This document shows positions 6,815-15,205 of a stretch of 23,157 nucleotides of DNA, piece after piece; positions within the stretch are counted from its first letter, which is position 1; each line of letters opens with the position of its first letter. The translations under genes were made by a program, and so were the position numbers. The notes under the pieces were generated by a model. The model had not been told where the DNA came from. It ran no database searches and saw only the letters and a list, made by a program, of their open reading frames with translations. This DNA is from Betaproteobacteria bacterium (GTDB lineage: Bacteria; Pseudomonadota; Gammaproteobacteria; Burkholderiales; SG8-41): contig JAOUIN010000012.1 in the NCBI GenBank assembly GCA_029883965.1, positions 1 through 23,157 of the forward strand, read 5' to 3'.

Positions 6815-7015
6815 TCAGTGCTTGACGCTGGGTTTCATCATCAGGTACGCACCCAGCTGCTCGATTTTGCGTGCGAACCAGATGAACGTATCGACCAGGG
6901 CGTCGGCGTCGCGCATCGCGTTGATCGCGACCTGACGCTCGGTAGCGCTCATTTGCACGGCATCGATCCGTTCATAAATGGATGAGCCAAATTTGTTTTC
7001 AATAGTGTTTTTCAT
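6815..7015 (-). CDS. Small hypothetical protein, 66 residues
   Basis: I do not recognise this protein. It has no signal peptide. The sequence is charged and helical, with an N-terminal MKNTIENKFG, a middle SATERQVAINAMRDADALVDTF and an aromatic WFARKIEQLGAY, ending in a basic PSVKH. The ATG at 7013-7015 is preferred to a far upstream start at 7153 because AAGG lies about 8-9 bases before it and the extension has poor composition. It has its own terminator and is divergent from the LysR gene across a 164-base AT-rich region. This makes it a candidate target of that regulator, or a regulatory small protein. Confidence 0.5.
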   Translation of the reverse strand: MKNTIENKFGSSIYERIDAVQMSATERQVAINAMRDADALVDTFIWFARKIEQLGAYLMMKPSVKH

Positions 7016-7179
7016 CGTAATTACCTTAACCTTTTCAGTAGTTCGCCGTCCCGGCGATGTAGCCTCACTGTCATATAAGTCAATGAGTTCGGACTGAAGT
7101 ATAGACTCGTGAAGGGGGTTTTTGTTGCATTGCAGCACATGATATATTGTCAATAATCGATTAAGTTATGCTAAGCTGA

Positions 7180-8166
7180 ATGTCAATTATGTCCCAACGA
7201 TTGCCACCCCTGAACGCGCTCAAGGCCTTTGAGGCCGCGGCGCGCCATCTGAGCGTGAAAAAAGCCGCGGTCGAGCTCAATGTGACACCGGCGGCAGTCA
7301 GTCATCAGATCCGTACGCTTGAGGAATATTTGAACGTCCAGCTGTTTCACCGCTACAACCGTGCGCTGGAACTGACGGATGCCGCGCGTGCCTGTCTGCC
7401 GAAGTTGCGCGAAGGGTTCGACTGCCTGGCACAGGCGGTGGACCGGCTGCGCACCCATACCAGCGGTGGCATGCTCACTGTGAGTGCGGCGCCGTCGTTT
7501 GCGGCGCGCTGGCTGATGCCGCGGCTGCATCGTTTTATCGCGGCACACCCTGAAATTGAAGTCCGGGTATCAGCGCGAGTGCGCCGGGTCAGCGTCGACG
7601 GCAAGGTTGATGTGGCCGAACGTGCGACCATCGAAGCCTGGCTCGAGGATTCCGACGTCGCTATCCTCTACGGACGCGGCCACTATCCCGAACTCGATGT
7701 GCACAAGCTGCTGCCGCTGACCATTACGCCGATCTGCAGCCCGCAGGCCCTGGGTGGAGCACATCCCCTGCGCACGCCCGAGGACCTCAAGCAGCACATG
7801 CTGCTGCATGACGATACCGGCGAAATGTACGACGGCGAATCTTTCTGGGATGTCTGGCTCAAGGCGGCCGGCGTGAAGGGCCTGGATGCCAAGCGCGGCG
7901 CGCGTTTCAGCCACGCGGTGCTGGCGTTCGAGGCGGCGATGGATGCGATCGGCGTGGTGGCGTCGATACCGGCGCTGGCCGCGGAGGATCTCGCTGCCGG
8001 CCGGTTGGTCATGCCGTTCGACCTCAAGGTGACCCTGGCTTCAGCCTATTACCTGGTGTGCGAGCCGCACGCGAAAACGCGGCCCGCGGTGGCGGCGTTT
8101 CGCGACTGGCTGATCGCCGAAGCGGCCAAGGATGCCGCCAGCACCGGCGAATCCAAAGCGGCGTAA
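7180..8166 (+). CDS. LysR-type transcriptional regulator, GcvA-like
   Basis: This is a DNA-binding regulator with an N-terminal winged helix-turn-helix and a C-terminal periplasmic-binding-like effector domain. The opening RLPPLNALKAFEAAARHLSVKKAAVELNVTPAAVSHQI is close to the GcvA/AmpR branch. The effector domain starts near residue 95 (GGMLTVSAAPSFAARWLMPRL), also typical of that branch. Two starts are possible, ATG at 7180 or at 7189. GcvA-like proteins usually begin just before RLPPLNAL, so 7189 may be the true one; neither has a clear Shine-Dalgarno. The stop abuts the stop of the convergent MFS gene with no gap. The regulated genes are unknown; the divergent small gene is the nearest candidate. 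Confidence 0.9.
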   Translation: MSIMSQRLPPLNALKAFEAAARHLSVKKAAVELNVTPAAVSHQIRTLEEYLNVQLFHRYNRALELTDAARACLPKLREGFDCLAQAVDRLRTHTSGGMLTVSAAPSFAARWLMPRLHRFIAAHPEIEVRVSARVRRVSVDGKVDVAERATIEAWLEDSDVAILYGRGHYPELDVHKLLPLTITPICSPQALGGAHPLRTPEDLKQHMLLHDDTGEMYDGESFWDVWLKAAGVKGLDAKRGARFSHAVLAFEAAMDAIGVVASIPALAAEDLAAGRLVMPFDLKVTLASAYYLVCEPHAKTRPAVAAFRDWLIAEAAKDAASTGESKAA

Positions 8167-9384
8167 TCAGGCCTGAACCGGTTTGGCCGCGGCGCGATCG
8201 ATCTGGCGGTCGTCGATGGGCAGATTGAGGAGTGCGGCGACGATGCCCATGCCGATGGTCAGCAGCCACATCACGGTGTAGGACCCGGTCGCATCGAATA
8301 CATAGCCGCCGATCCATACGCCGGCAAAACTGCCGACCTGGTGAAAAAAGAAGGCAATGCCGGTCAGTGTCGACAGGTACCTGACGCCGAACACATGCGC
8401 GATCAGCCCGCCGGTCAGCGGCACCGTGCCCAGCCACAGAAAACCGATGGTCGCCGAGAATACGTACACGGTCAGCGGCGTCACCGGCAGCAGGATGAAA
8501 ATCGCGATCGCCACCGAGCGCGTGAAGTAGAGCAGCGACAGCAGGTATTTCTTGGTGTGTCGCCCGCCCAGCCAGCCCCACATATAGCTGCCGATCATGT
8601 TGAAGAAGCCGATCAGCGCGAGCCCGATCATGCCCGTCTCCGGCGTCATGCGCTGGTCCACCAGATACGCGGGAAAATGCACGGCGATGAACAGCAGCTG
8701 GAAGCCGCATACCGTGTAGGCCGTGCACAGCAGCAGGAAGCCGCGGTGGGCCATTGCTTCGCGCAGCGCTTCGGTGGCCGATTGTTTGAACAGGATGGCG
8801 GCCTGCCTGTTCTTGTCTTCGACCATGGCGCTCGACAATGGAATGATCACCAGTACGGTGATGCCGAGGATCACCAGCGCCTGCATCCAGCCGACCTGGT
8901 TGATCAGCCACTGGCCGTAGGGCAGCATCGAGAACTGGCCGAATGAGCCGGCTGCCCCGGCGATGCCCAGAGCGACGCTGCGTTTTTCCGGCGGGAAGGC
9001 GCGGCCGATGACGCCGAAGACGATCGAAAAGCCGCTGCAGCCCAGCGAAGCGCCGATCAGCAGCCCGGCGCTCAGGGTCAGTTCCATGCCCGTGGTCGAC
9101 ACCGACATCAGGTAGAGGCCCAGCGCGTAACAGATCGCGCCGCCGATCAGCACGCGTGCAGTGCCGAACTTGTCGGCAATGAGGCCGGTGATCGGTTGCG
9201 AAATACCATAAAGCAGGTTCTGGATGGCGATGGCGAAGGCAAAGGCCTCGCGACCGATGCCCAGGTCCGCGGTCATCGGCTGCAGGTAGAGGCCGAAGGT
9301 ATGGCGCACACCCAGCGCGATGGTCAGGATCATGCCGCCGCAGAACAGTACGACGGCAGGGGTGCGCCAGTTAGGGGTATGCAT
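8167..9384 (-). CDS. Major facilitator superfamily transporter
   Basis: This is an inner-membrane secondary transporter of 405 residues with about 12 hydrophobic segments. It carries the MFS motif between helices 2 and 3 in the form GLIADKFGTARVLIGG, with a shorter echo in the second half (GWLGGRHTKKYL). The start RTPAVVLFCGGMILTIALGVRHTFGLYLQPM is typical of the branch that includes monocarboxylate and organic-anion transporters. The substrate cannot be fixed from sequence. It is convergent with the LysR gene. The minus-strand upstream region has a TAGAAT (9409-9414 reversed) that could be a -10 element, with no clear -35. Confidence 0.88.
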   Translation of the reverse strand: MHTPNWRTPAVVLFCGGMILTIALGVRHTFGLYLQPMTADLGIGREAFAFAIAIQNLLYGISQPITGLIADKFGTARVLIGGAICYALGLYLMSVSTTGMELTLSAGLLIGASLGCSGFSIVFGVIGRAFPPEKRSVALGIAGAAGSFGQFSMLPYGQWLINQVGWMQALVILGITVLVIIPLSSAMVEDKNRQAAILFKQSATEALREAMAHRGFLLLCTAYTVCGFQLLFIAVHFPAYLVDQRMTPETGMIGLALIGFFNMIGSYMWGWLGGRHTKKYLLSLLYFTRSVAIAIFILLPVTPLTVYVFSATIGFLWLGTVPLTGGLIAHVFGVRYLSTLTGIAFFFHQVGSFAGVWIGGYVFDATGSYTVMWLLTIGMGIVAALLNLPIDDRQIDRAAAKPVQA

Positions 9385-9458
9385 CAGGACTCGCTCGGGA
9401 AAGCGGCGATTCTAGCGGAAAAGCCGGTCAGCGCAGCCGGAGACGCGGGGTTTTCCGG

Positions 9459-9464
9459 TAAAAT
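9459..9464 (+). promoter_or_regulatory. Probable -10 element for the tRNA-Pro gene
   Basis: TAAAAT lies 21 bases before the tRNA 5' end and is followed at once by GCGGCCC, a GC-rich discriminator as seen in stringently controlled stable-RNA promoters. I could not identify a good -35. Confidence 0.45.
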
Positions 9465-9485
9465 GCGGCCCTTGCGAAATCAATT

Positions 9486-9562
<77 letters not shown>

Positions 9563-9604
9563 GCAAATAATTCTCCGTATTTTCCGGTCCGATCGATACG
9601 CATC

Positions 9605-9904
9605 ATGCTATTTGCATTAATTCTGGGTGCCATACTGGGCTTTGTGCCGCTGGAAACGCCGGTGGCGTTCCTGGTGCTGGCCGTGGTACTGGCGCTGAAG
9701 GCTTTCATCGACGTGCGTTTTGAGAAGCTGCCGTACATCAACCAGCCGTCGCCGTTCCTGCTCTACTGCCACAACCTCGCCGAGAGCGGAGAGCCCACCG
9801 GTTTTGCGTGGATTTCCTATTCCCTGCAACTGTTCGTGTTCGGCATGATCTTCGGCGGCGGCCTGCTCGCGTTTGCGCGTTTCCTGCGGACTTCAGGGTT
9901 TTAG
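9605..9904 (+). CDS. Small inner-membrane protein of unknown function
   Basis: The 99-residue product has hydrophobic stretches at about residues 2-15, 18-36 and 70-92, with a polar middle (DVRFEKLPYINQPSPF, CHNLAESGEP), so two or three membrane spans are likely. I do not recognise a family. It begins 42 bases after the tRNA-Pro gene and could share its transcript. No clear Shine-Dalgarno precedes the ATG. Its 3' end overlaps the 3' end of the convergent YhhQ-type gene by 12 bases. Confidence 0.6.
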   Translation: MLFALILGAILGFVPLETPVAFLVLAVVLALKAFIDVRFEKLPYINQPSPFLLYCHNLAESGEPTGFAWISYSLQLFVFGMIFGGGLLAFARFLRTSGF

Positions 9905-10597
9905 CGCAAACGGATTGAAGTTGGTGCGCCGGTCGTAATAGTCCTCATTCTCGGCGCGCTTGAGGAAGCCCACGATCTTGTAGGTTACGGGCGTAAACGC
10001 GATCTCGACGGCGACCTTCGCAAAAAACTGCACGATCATCACCGTGAGCAGCTTGTCATCGGGAATGATGCCCGCGCCGTAGAATGCGAGCGGGTAGAAC
10101 AGCGCTGAATCCACGGCCTCGCCCGCGATGGTCGAACCGATGGTCCGGCTCCACAGCCAGCGGCCCTTTGTTGCGATTTTCATGCGCGCCAGCACGTACG
10201 AATTGACGAATTCCCCGCAGAAATAGGCGACCATCGATGCCGCGACCACGCGCGGCGCGTTGCCGAAGGCCACTTCGTATGCGCCCTGGTGCACCCAGAA
10301 CGGTGCGGGCGGCAGCGCCACCACCACCGCAGCCATGAACGACGCAAAACCGAGGCCGGCGAAGCCCGCCCAGATCACGCGGCGTGCGCGCGCGTAGCCA
10401 TAGACCTCGGTGAGGATGTCGCCGAACACGTAAGAGATCGGGAAAAACAGCACGCCGGCGCCGAACACGAGCGTGCCATACAGCGGCAGATCGACCTGCG
10501 CGATTTTCGCGGGGCCGATCAGGTTGGAGCAGATCAGCACCGTGACGAACGCGGCCATCACGAATTCGTAATAACGATAACTGCGCGCCGCGGTCAT
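9893..10597 (-). CDS. yhhQ: Queuosine precursor transporter, YhhQ family
   Basis: This is an inner-membrane carrier that takes up preQ0/preQ1-type precursors of the queuosine tRNA modification. The 234 residues contain about six hydrophobic segments and family phrases: NLIGPAKIA near the N-terminus, FPISYVFGDILTEVYGYARARRVIW, YFCGEFVNSYVLARMKI and GEAVDSALFYPLAF. Length and motif order match YhhQ (formerly DUF165). The 154 bases between it and the upstream glutathione S-transferase gene hold a bulged hairpin around 10643-10670 but no preQ1 riboswitch that I can recognise. No queuosine biosynthesis gene is adjacent. Confidence 0.92.
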   Translation of the reverse strand: MTAARSYRYYEFVMAAFVTVLICSNLIGPAKIAQVDLPLYGTLVFGAGVLFFPISYVFGDILTEVYGYARARRVIWAGFAGLGFASFMAAVVVALPPAPFWVHQGAYEVAFGNAPRVVAASMVAYFCGEFVNSYVLARMKIATKGRWLWSRTIGSTIAGEAVDSALFYPLAFYGAGIIPDDKLLTVMIVQFFAKVAVEIAFTPVTYKIVGFLKRAENEDYYDRRTNFNPFALKP

Positions 10598-10751
10598 GGT
10601 CGGGAAGTGTGTTTCGCCACAGAGGCTGCAGAGTAAACCCGATGACCGGTTTCAGTCACGCAGTGACCGGGCGTGCTGTTGGCAAACGCTGTTCCTGCAT
10701 TTTTCTGCGAACTCTATGCCCTCAGTGGCAAGGATTTTTGATTTTCTTTGT

Positions 10752-11372
10752 TCAGGTCAACGCCGCCGCGCAGTGCAGCTTGAATGCGGCCCGCTCACCC
10801 ATCGCCTTGAACCAGCGTTCGAGATTCTGCATCGCCGGCCGTTCGATCGGCAGGTTGAACCAGCGGTGGCAGAGGACCGCCAGCGGTATGTCGCCCATGG
10901 TGAAGACCTTGCCGGCGAGGTAAGGGTTTTTCTCGAGATGGGCATCAGCCATCGCGAGGTAAGCGGCGAGCTTCTGCCGGTTGTCTTCGACATCCGCCAT
11001 ATTGCGTTTCTCGGGCGCCGTCCGGATCAGGTTCCAGAATATCGGTTTCATGTGGTTCCACAGCGTGGTGCTGTACCACTCCATCCAGCGGTCGGCATCA
11101 GCGGCCGCCCTGGGGTCGGACGGGCACAGCGAGCCCAGACCGTGCTTGCGCGCGAGATAGCGCACGATCGCGTGCGACTCCCACAGGATGAAGCCGTCGT
11201 CGTCGATCATCGGCACCAGGCCGTTCGGATTCATGGCCTTGTATTCCGGCGTATTGTTGACGCCGAACTGCATGCCGGCATCGACGCGTTCATATTTGAC
11301 GTTCATCTCGGCGCAGGACCACAGTACTTTCTGCACGTTGATGGAATTGGTGCGTCCCCAGATTTTCAGCAT
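10752..11372 (-). CDS. Glutathione S-transferase family protein
   Basis: This is a cytosolic 206-residue GST. The N-terminal thioredoxin fold (about residues 1-80) opens LKIWGRTNSINVQKVLW, with a serine or asparagine in the catalytic position rather than cysteine. It has the glutathione-binding NPNGLVPMIDDDG with its cis-proline, and ESHAIVRYLARKHG. The C-terminal helical domain follows (DRWMEWYSTTLWNHMKP, GDIPLAVLCHRW). The ATG at 11370-11372 is chosen because GGGAG precedes it at normal spacing; an in-frame ATG at 11399 would add nine unneeded residues. It is divergent from the dienelactone hydrolase-family gene. The electrophile it conjugates is unknown. Confidence 0.92.
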   Translation of the reverse strand: MLKIWGRTNSINVQKVLWSCAEMNVKYERVDAGMQFGVNNTPEYKAMNPNGLVPMIDDDGFILWESHAIVRYLARKHGLGSLCPSDPRAAADADRWMEWYSTTLWNHMKPIFWNLIRTAPEKRNMADVEDNRQKLAAYLAMADAHLEKNPYLAGKVFTMGDIPLAVLCHRWFNLPIERPAMQNLERWFKAMGERAAFKLHCAAALT

Positions 11373-11448
11373 GTTGCGGTCTCCCTGCAGCGGGTTCATG
11401 AACAGGGCGACAGTCTAGCAGGATGTCTGTGGCGGATCGCGCACCAGT

Positions 11449-11454
11449 TATAAT
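11449..11454 (+). promoter_or_regulatory. Consensus -10 element (TATAAT) for the dienelactone hydrolase gene
   Basis: A perfect TATAAT stands 37 bases before the ATG at 11492, with only a weak -35 candidate near 11426-11432. A transcript starting about 11461 would exclude the upstream in-frame start at 11423, which helps fix the gene start. Confidence 0.5.
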
Positions 11455-11491
11455 TCCGCCCTCTGACGAACCCCACAAAACGGAGGATGAC

Positions 11492-12160
11492 ATGGGCAGC
11501 ATGATTGAACTGACCGCCGCCGACGGCCACAAATTCGGCGCCTACAAGGCGGAGCCCGCGGGCAAGCCGCGCGGCGGCCTCGTTGTTGTGATGGAAATTT
11601 TCGGTGTCAACAGCCACATCCGGGCAGTGGCCGACGGTTATGCGGCCGACGGTTATCTGGTCATCGCGCCGGCGATGTTCGACCGCGTGCAGCGCAATTA
11701 CGAATGCGGTTACACGCCGCCGGAGATCGAGGCGAGCCGCGCGCTGATGCAGAAAGCCAGCCTCGACGATGCGATCAAGGATGCGGCTGCGGCAGTCAAG
11801 GCGGCGCAGGCCGGCGGCAAGGTCGGCATTGTCGGTTACTGCTGGGGCGGCACGGTGGCGTGGAAGGCTGCCGCGGAAATCGCGGGCCTCGCGTGTTCGG
11901 CGCCGCATTATGGCGGCGGCATTCCCAACCACGCGACGTTGCAGGCGAAATGCCCGGTCATGTTCCACTGGGGCGACAAGGATCAGTCGATCCCGATGGA
12001 GGCGGTCGAGAAAGTCAAGGCCGCGCAACCGAAGCATGAGCACCACGTTTATCCCGCAGGCCACGGCTTCAACTGCGATCAGCGCGGCTCGTATGACGCA
12101 GCCAGTGCCAAGCTTGCGCGTGAACGTACCCTCGCATTCCTGCGCAAACACGTGGGCTGA
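11492..12160 (+). CDS. Dienelactone hydrolase family protein
   Basis: This is a cytosolic alpha/beta hydrolase of 222 residues. Dienelactone hydrolases open dienelactones to maleylacetate in chloroaromatic degradation, but many chromosomal homologues act on other esters or lactones. The triad is visible: nucleophile Cys117 in GYCWGG, an acid in GDKDQSIP (Asp162 or Asp164) and His191 in AGHGFNC. Glu35 in MEIFGVN matches the glutamate that positions the cysteine in the family. GGAGG (11482-11486) lies 5 bases before the ATG. The gene runs into a strong terminator and is divergent from the GST gene. No catechol-pathway gene is adjacent, so the substrate remains open. Confidence 0.92.
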   Translation: MGSMIELTAADGHKFGAYKAEPAGKPRGGLVVVMEIFGVNSHIRAVADGYAADGYLVIAPAMFDRVQRNYECGYTPPEIEASRALMQKASLDDAIKDAAAAVKAAQAGGKVGIVGYCWGGTVAWKAAAEIAGLACSAPHYGGGIPNHATLQAKCPVMFHWGDKDQSIPMEAVEKVKAAQPKHEHHVYPAGHGFNCDQRGSYDAASAKLARERTLAFLRKHVG

Positions 12161-12175
12161 CGGTATTGCGGTGAT

Positions 12176-12205
12176 AAAAAAAGCCGGCGCATGCGCCGGC
12201 TTTTT
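12176..12205. terminator. Bidirectional rho-independent terminator
   Basis: A perfect palindrome GCCGGCGC (12183-12190) / GCGCCGGC (12193-12200) is flanked by seven A on the left and five T on the right, so it should terminate in both directions. It ends the dienelactone hydrolase transcript (plus) and the CoxG-like transcript (minus), whose stop codons lie 15-20 bases on either side. Confidence 0.9.
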
Positions 12206-12220
12206 GATTTTCTCAGCCGT

Positions 12221-12670
12221 CTAACCGCCCGCACCGCTGGCGCGTTTGTTGAATGCGGCAAAAAACTGCCCGGCGATTTTCTTGGCGACACCGTCGATCA
12301 GGCGCGCACCCACCTGTGCCAGTTTTCCGCCTATGTTCGCCTTGACGCTGTAGCTGAGTCGCGTGTTTTCAGCCTCCGGCGCGAGATTGACCTGCGCTTC
12401 CCCCTTGGCGAAACCGGCGACGCCGCCCTGACCCTCGAACTGCAATTTGTAGGAATCCGGTGCCTGCACATCCAGCAGCGTCATCTTGCCTTTGAACTTG
12501 GCACTGACCGGACCGACTTTGGCGGTCATGGTCAGCAGGTATTCGGTGTCGGACTGCTTTTCCATCGAATCGCAGCCCGGTATGCAGTCCATCAGCACCG
12601 CAGTATCGTTCAACGCATCCCAGGTGGCCTGCTGGGGCAGTGCGATCAGTTCCTCGCCGGTCATTTCCAT
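12221..12670 (-). CDS. CoxG-like SRPBCC family protein (CO dehydrogenase subunit G type)
   Basis: The 149-residue product is a START/SRPBCC-fold protein of the CoxG group. It shows the typical opening MTGEELIALPQQATWDALND, the IPGCDSME motif, the KVGPVSAKFKGKM strand and a C-terminal amphipathic helix (GARLIDGVAKKIAGQFFAAFN). In CO-oxidising bacteria CoxG helps anchor the enzyme to the membrane; homologues occur with other molybdenum hydroxylases. It is divergent from the XdhC-like gene across 88 bases and so probably shares control with the cluster. It ends at the bidirectional terminator. Confidence 0.9.
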   Translation of the reverse strand: MEMTGEELIALPQQATWDALNDTAVLMDCIPGCDSMEKQSDTEYLLTMTAKVGPVSAKFKGKMTLLDVQAPDSYKLQFEGQGGVAGFAKGEAQVNLAPEAENTRLSYSVKANIGGKLAQVGARLIDGVAKKIAGQFFAAFNKRASGAGG

Positions 12671-12719
12671 TTGATTTGCTCCCGTGCTTGTGGTGCCTGA
12701 TGTTACCGCATGGGCGCGC

Positions 12720-12725
12720 TACAAT
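12720..12725 (+). promoter_or_regulatory. Probable -10 element for the molybdenum hydroxylase operon
   Basis: TACAAT lies 33 bases before the ATG at 12759, with a weak -35 (CTGATG, 12697-12702) at 17-base spacing. Transcription from about 12732 would exclude the longer in-frame start at 12684. Confidence 0.42.
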
Positions 12726-12758
12726 AGCCGTATCGATGCACAGCTTGAGGATTTTCTT

Positions 12759-13757
12759 ATGGACAGCGTTGATCTGCAGGTCATCAGAACAGCACGGGAA
12801 TGGGTTGGCAGCGACCGCAGGGTAGTGCTCGCCACGGTGATCCGGACGTGGGGCTCCGCACCGCGACCGATCGGCGCGCTCTCCGCGATCCGTGACGACG
12901 GCATGGTCGTCGGATCGGTATCCGGTGGTTGCGTCGAAGACGACATGATCCTCAGGGTCAAGAACGGCACGCTGGCTGAAAACACACCGACGACGACCAG
13001 GTACGGCGTCTCCGCGGAAGAGGCGCAGCGCTTCGGCCTGCCCTGCGGCGGCACGCTGGAACTGGTGCTGGAACCGCTGACGGCGGCGAGCGGGCTCGAT
13101 GAACTGCTGGCGCGGATCGAGCGGCACGAACTGGTATTGCGTACGCTGGACATGAACACCGGCCGGACCAGCATCGGCCCGGCGAAATGGTCGGACCAGT
13201 TGGCGTTCGATGGCAAGACGCTGAACACGGTCTACGGCCCGCGCTGGCGCCTGCTGATCATCGGCGCCGGACAATTGTCGACCTATCTCGCGCAGATGGC
13301 GCAGGCGCTGGATTACCAGGTCACGGTGTGCGATCCGCGCGAGGAATACACCGAAACCTGGACTCTGTCCGGCGTCGAACTCAAACGCGGCATGCCGGAT
13401 GACGTGGTCACGGAAATGAATCTCGACGGCCACAGCGCCGTGGTCACGCTGACCCATGATCCCAAGCTCGATGACATGGCGCTGCTCGAAGCGCTGAAAT
13501 CACCGGCGTTTTACATCGGCGCCATCGGCTCGAGAAAAAACAACGATGCGCGGCGGCAGCGGCTCGCCGAGTTCGATCTCTCGCAGGAAGAGATTTCGCG
13601 GCTGCACGGCCCCGTCGGGTTGAAGATCGGCAGCAAGACGCCGCCGGAAATCGCGGTGGCCATCCTCGCCGAGATGACGGCGATCCGCAATGGCGTCGAT
13701 GTCACCACCTTCGTCGAGCCGCCGAAGGCGACCACGGCAGGATGCGCGGTCGGCTGA
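12759..13757 (+). CDS. XdhC/CoxI family molybdenum-cofactor maturation protein
   Basis: XdhC-type proteins bind molybdenum cofactor, promote its sulfuration and help insert it into xanthine dehydrogenase-family enzymes. The 332-residue product has the N-terminal XdhC/CoxI domain with TVIRTWGSAPRPIGA and SGGCVEDD (about residues 55-62), including the conserved cysteine. The C-terminal Rossmann domain carries GAGQLSTYLAQMA (from about residue 169) and the family phrase IGAIGSRKNNDARRQRL. GAGG 8 bases before the ATG supports the start. It is the first gene rightward of the operon promoter and probably matures the enzyme encoded at 13824-17571. Confidence 0.92.
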   Translation: MDSVDLQVIRTAREWVGSDRRVVLATVIRTWGSAPRPIGALSAIRDDGMVVGSVSGGCVEDDMILRVKNGTLAENTPTTTRYGVSAEEAQRFGLPCGGTLELVLEPLTAASGLDELLARIERHELVLRTLDMNTGRTSIGPAKWSDQLAFDGKTLNTVYGPRWRLLIIGAGQLSTYLAQMAQALDYQVTVCDPREEYTETWTLSGVELKRGMPDDVVTEMNLDGHSAVVTLTHDPKLDDMALLEALKSPAFYIGAIGSRKNNDARRQRLAEFDLSQEEISRLHGPVGLKIGSKTPPEIAVAILAEMTAIRNGVDVTTFVEPPKATTAGCAVG

Positions 13758-13823
13758 AAACCGGCCCGTGCATCTGTTGATGACGCACCGGCATCAGCGG
13801 TCGGGCACAGCGGCGCCGCAGTC

Positions 13824-14702
13824 ATGAAAGCGCCGGCTTTTTCCTATCTGCGTCCCGAGAATATATCTCAAGCTATTGATTTTATTGATATTTATGGCGA
13901 TGAGGCGCGCTGGCTCGCGGGCGGCCAGAGCCTGCTCGCAGCGCTCAACATGCGGCTGGCTGCACCGTCAGTACTGATCGACATCAATGGCTTGTCCGAA
14001 CTGGCCGGTATTAGCGTAAACGCGGGCAAGCTCATCATCGGTGCGCTGACGCGTCATCGTGAAATCGAACATTCGCCGCTGGTTGCACAGCATGCATCGC
14101 TGCTGGCACTGGCAATGCCTCATGTAGCGCATGCCGCGGTGCGCAACCGCGGCACCTTCGGCGGCAGTATCGCCTTCGCCGATCCCGCTGCGGAGTTGCC
14201 AGCGTGCTGTATCGCACTCGACGCGGAATTTGTGATTGTCGGGCGTGGCGGTGAGCGGCGCGTACGTGCGCGTCATTTTTTTACGGGCCTGTACGAGACG
14301 GCACTGCAGACCGGCGAAATCCTTGTCGCCGCAGAAATTCCCTGTGCGCGCGACAAGGGACGCGCGGCGTTTCGCGAACTGGCGCGGCGCCATGGCGACT
14401 ACGCGATTGCCGGGCTGGCGGTGCAGGCGGCGGTCGAGGGCGACGTGTTGCGCGATGTGAACATTGCGTTTTTCGGCGTGGACAGCAAACCGGTGCTCGC
14501 CGAACACGCGGCGTCCGTGCTGGAACAGGGCGCAGCGACGCCGGCGCGCATTGAGCAGGCGCAGCACCAGCTGGCTCAGGATCTGGCGCCGCAGGACGAT
14601 GTGCACTACAGCGGTGCCATGCGCATGCAGCTCGCGCGGGTGCTGCTGGCGCGCGCGATCGGTGATCTGGTCAATCTCGAGACGAAGTCGGCGGCACGAT
14701 GA
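13824..14702 (+). CDS. Molybdenum hydroxylase FAD-binding subunit (CoxM-like)
   Basis: This is the medium subunit, which passes electrons from the [2Fe-2S] clusters to FAD. The 292 residues contain the two FAD motifs of the family: LAGGQSLLAALNMR (from residue 31) and RNRGTFGGSIAFADPAAELPA (from residue 107). The C-terminal domain contains RRHGDYAIAGLAV. It starts 66 bases after the XdhC-like gene with only a weak Shine-Dalgarno, and its stop overlaps the next start by 4 bases. Codons 14-24 form a short AT-rich patch (about 13858-13892) unlike the rest of the gene. Confidence 0.93.
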   Translation: MKAPAFSYLRPENISQAIDFIDIYGDEARWLAGGQSLLAALNMRLAAPSVLIDINGLSELAGISVNAGKLIIGALTRHREIEHSPLVAQHASLLALAMPHVAHAAVRNRGTFGGSIAFADPAAELPACCIALDAEFVIVGRGGERRVRARHFFTGLYETALQTGEILVAAEIPCARDKGRAAFRELARRHGDYAIAGLAVQAAVEGDVLRDVNIAFFGVDSKPVLAEHAASVLEQGAATPARIEQAQHQLAQDLAPQDDVHYSGAMRMQLARVLLARAIGDLVNLETKSAAR

Positions 14703-15205
14703 ATACACCGAAGCCTGCGACTGAACTGGATGTGGCATTTACGGTAAACGGCGAGCGCGTCGAGCGTCGCGTGCCGGTACGCCAGAACCTCGCCGATTTT
14801 CTGCGCGACACGCTGGGTCTGACCGGCACCCATGTCGGTTGCGAACACGGTGTCTGCGGCGCGTGTACGTTGCGTTGCAACGGCGTCATTGTGCGCGCGT
14901 GCCTGATGCTTGCGGTACAGGCCGATGGTGCCGACATCGTCACCATCGAAGGCGCCGCGACGGGTAACTATGACGGCGCCATCGTGGCCGACCTGCAGCG
15001 TGAATTCCATCAACGCAATGCGCTGCAGTGCGGTTTCTGCACGCCTGCAATGCTGCTGACGGCTGCGGAACTGGTCGCCGCGCGGCCGCAGGCCAGTCGT
15101 GAAGAGATCCGCGCGCACCTGTCGGGCAACTACTGTCGCTGCACCGGATACCAGTCCATCGTTGATGCCGTCGAGTCCGTGTGCCGGTCGCGGAGCGGAA
15201 CATGA
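14699..15205 (+). CDS. Molybdenum hydroxylase [2Fe-2S] subunit (CoxS-like)
   Basis: This is the small electron-transfer subunit with two [2Fe-2S] clusters. The plant-ferredoxin-type cluster ligands are C48, C53, C56 and C68 (GCEHGVCGAC, then RAC). The second helical domain supplies C111, C114, C146 and C148 (QCGFCTPAM and YCRCTGYQ). All eight are present and the length of 168 residues is normal. It overlaps the FAD subunit gene and the large-subunit gene by 4 bases each, so the three subunits should be made by coupled translation. Confidence 0.95.
   Translation: MNTPKPATELDVAFTVNGERVERRVPVRQNLADFLRDTLGLTGTHVGCEHGVCGACTLRCNGVIVRACLMLAVQADGADIVTIEGAATGNYDGAIVADLQREFHQRNALQCGFCTPAMLLTAAELVAARPQASREEIRAHLSGNYCRCTGYQSIVDAVESVCRSRSGT

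Noticed and set aside
10598..10751. preQ1 riboswitch upstream of the YhhQ-type gene
   Set aside because: A bulged hairpin is present, but I find none of the conserved aptamer segments on the minus strand.
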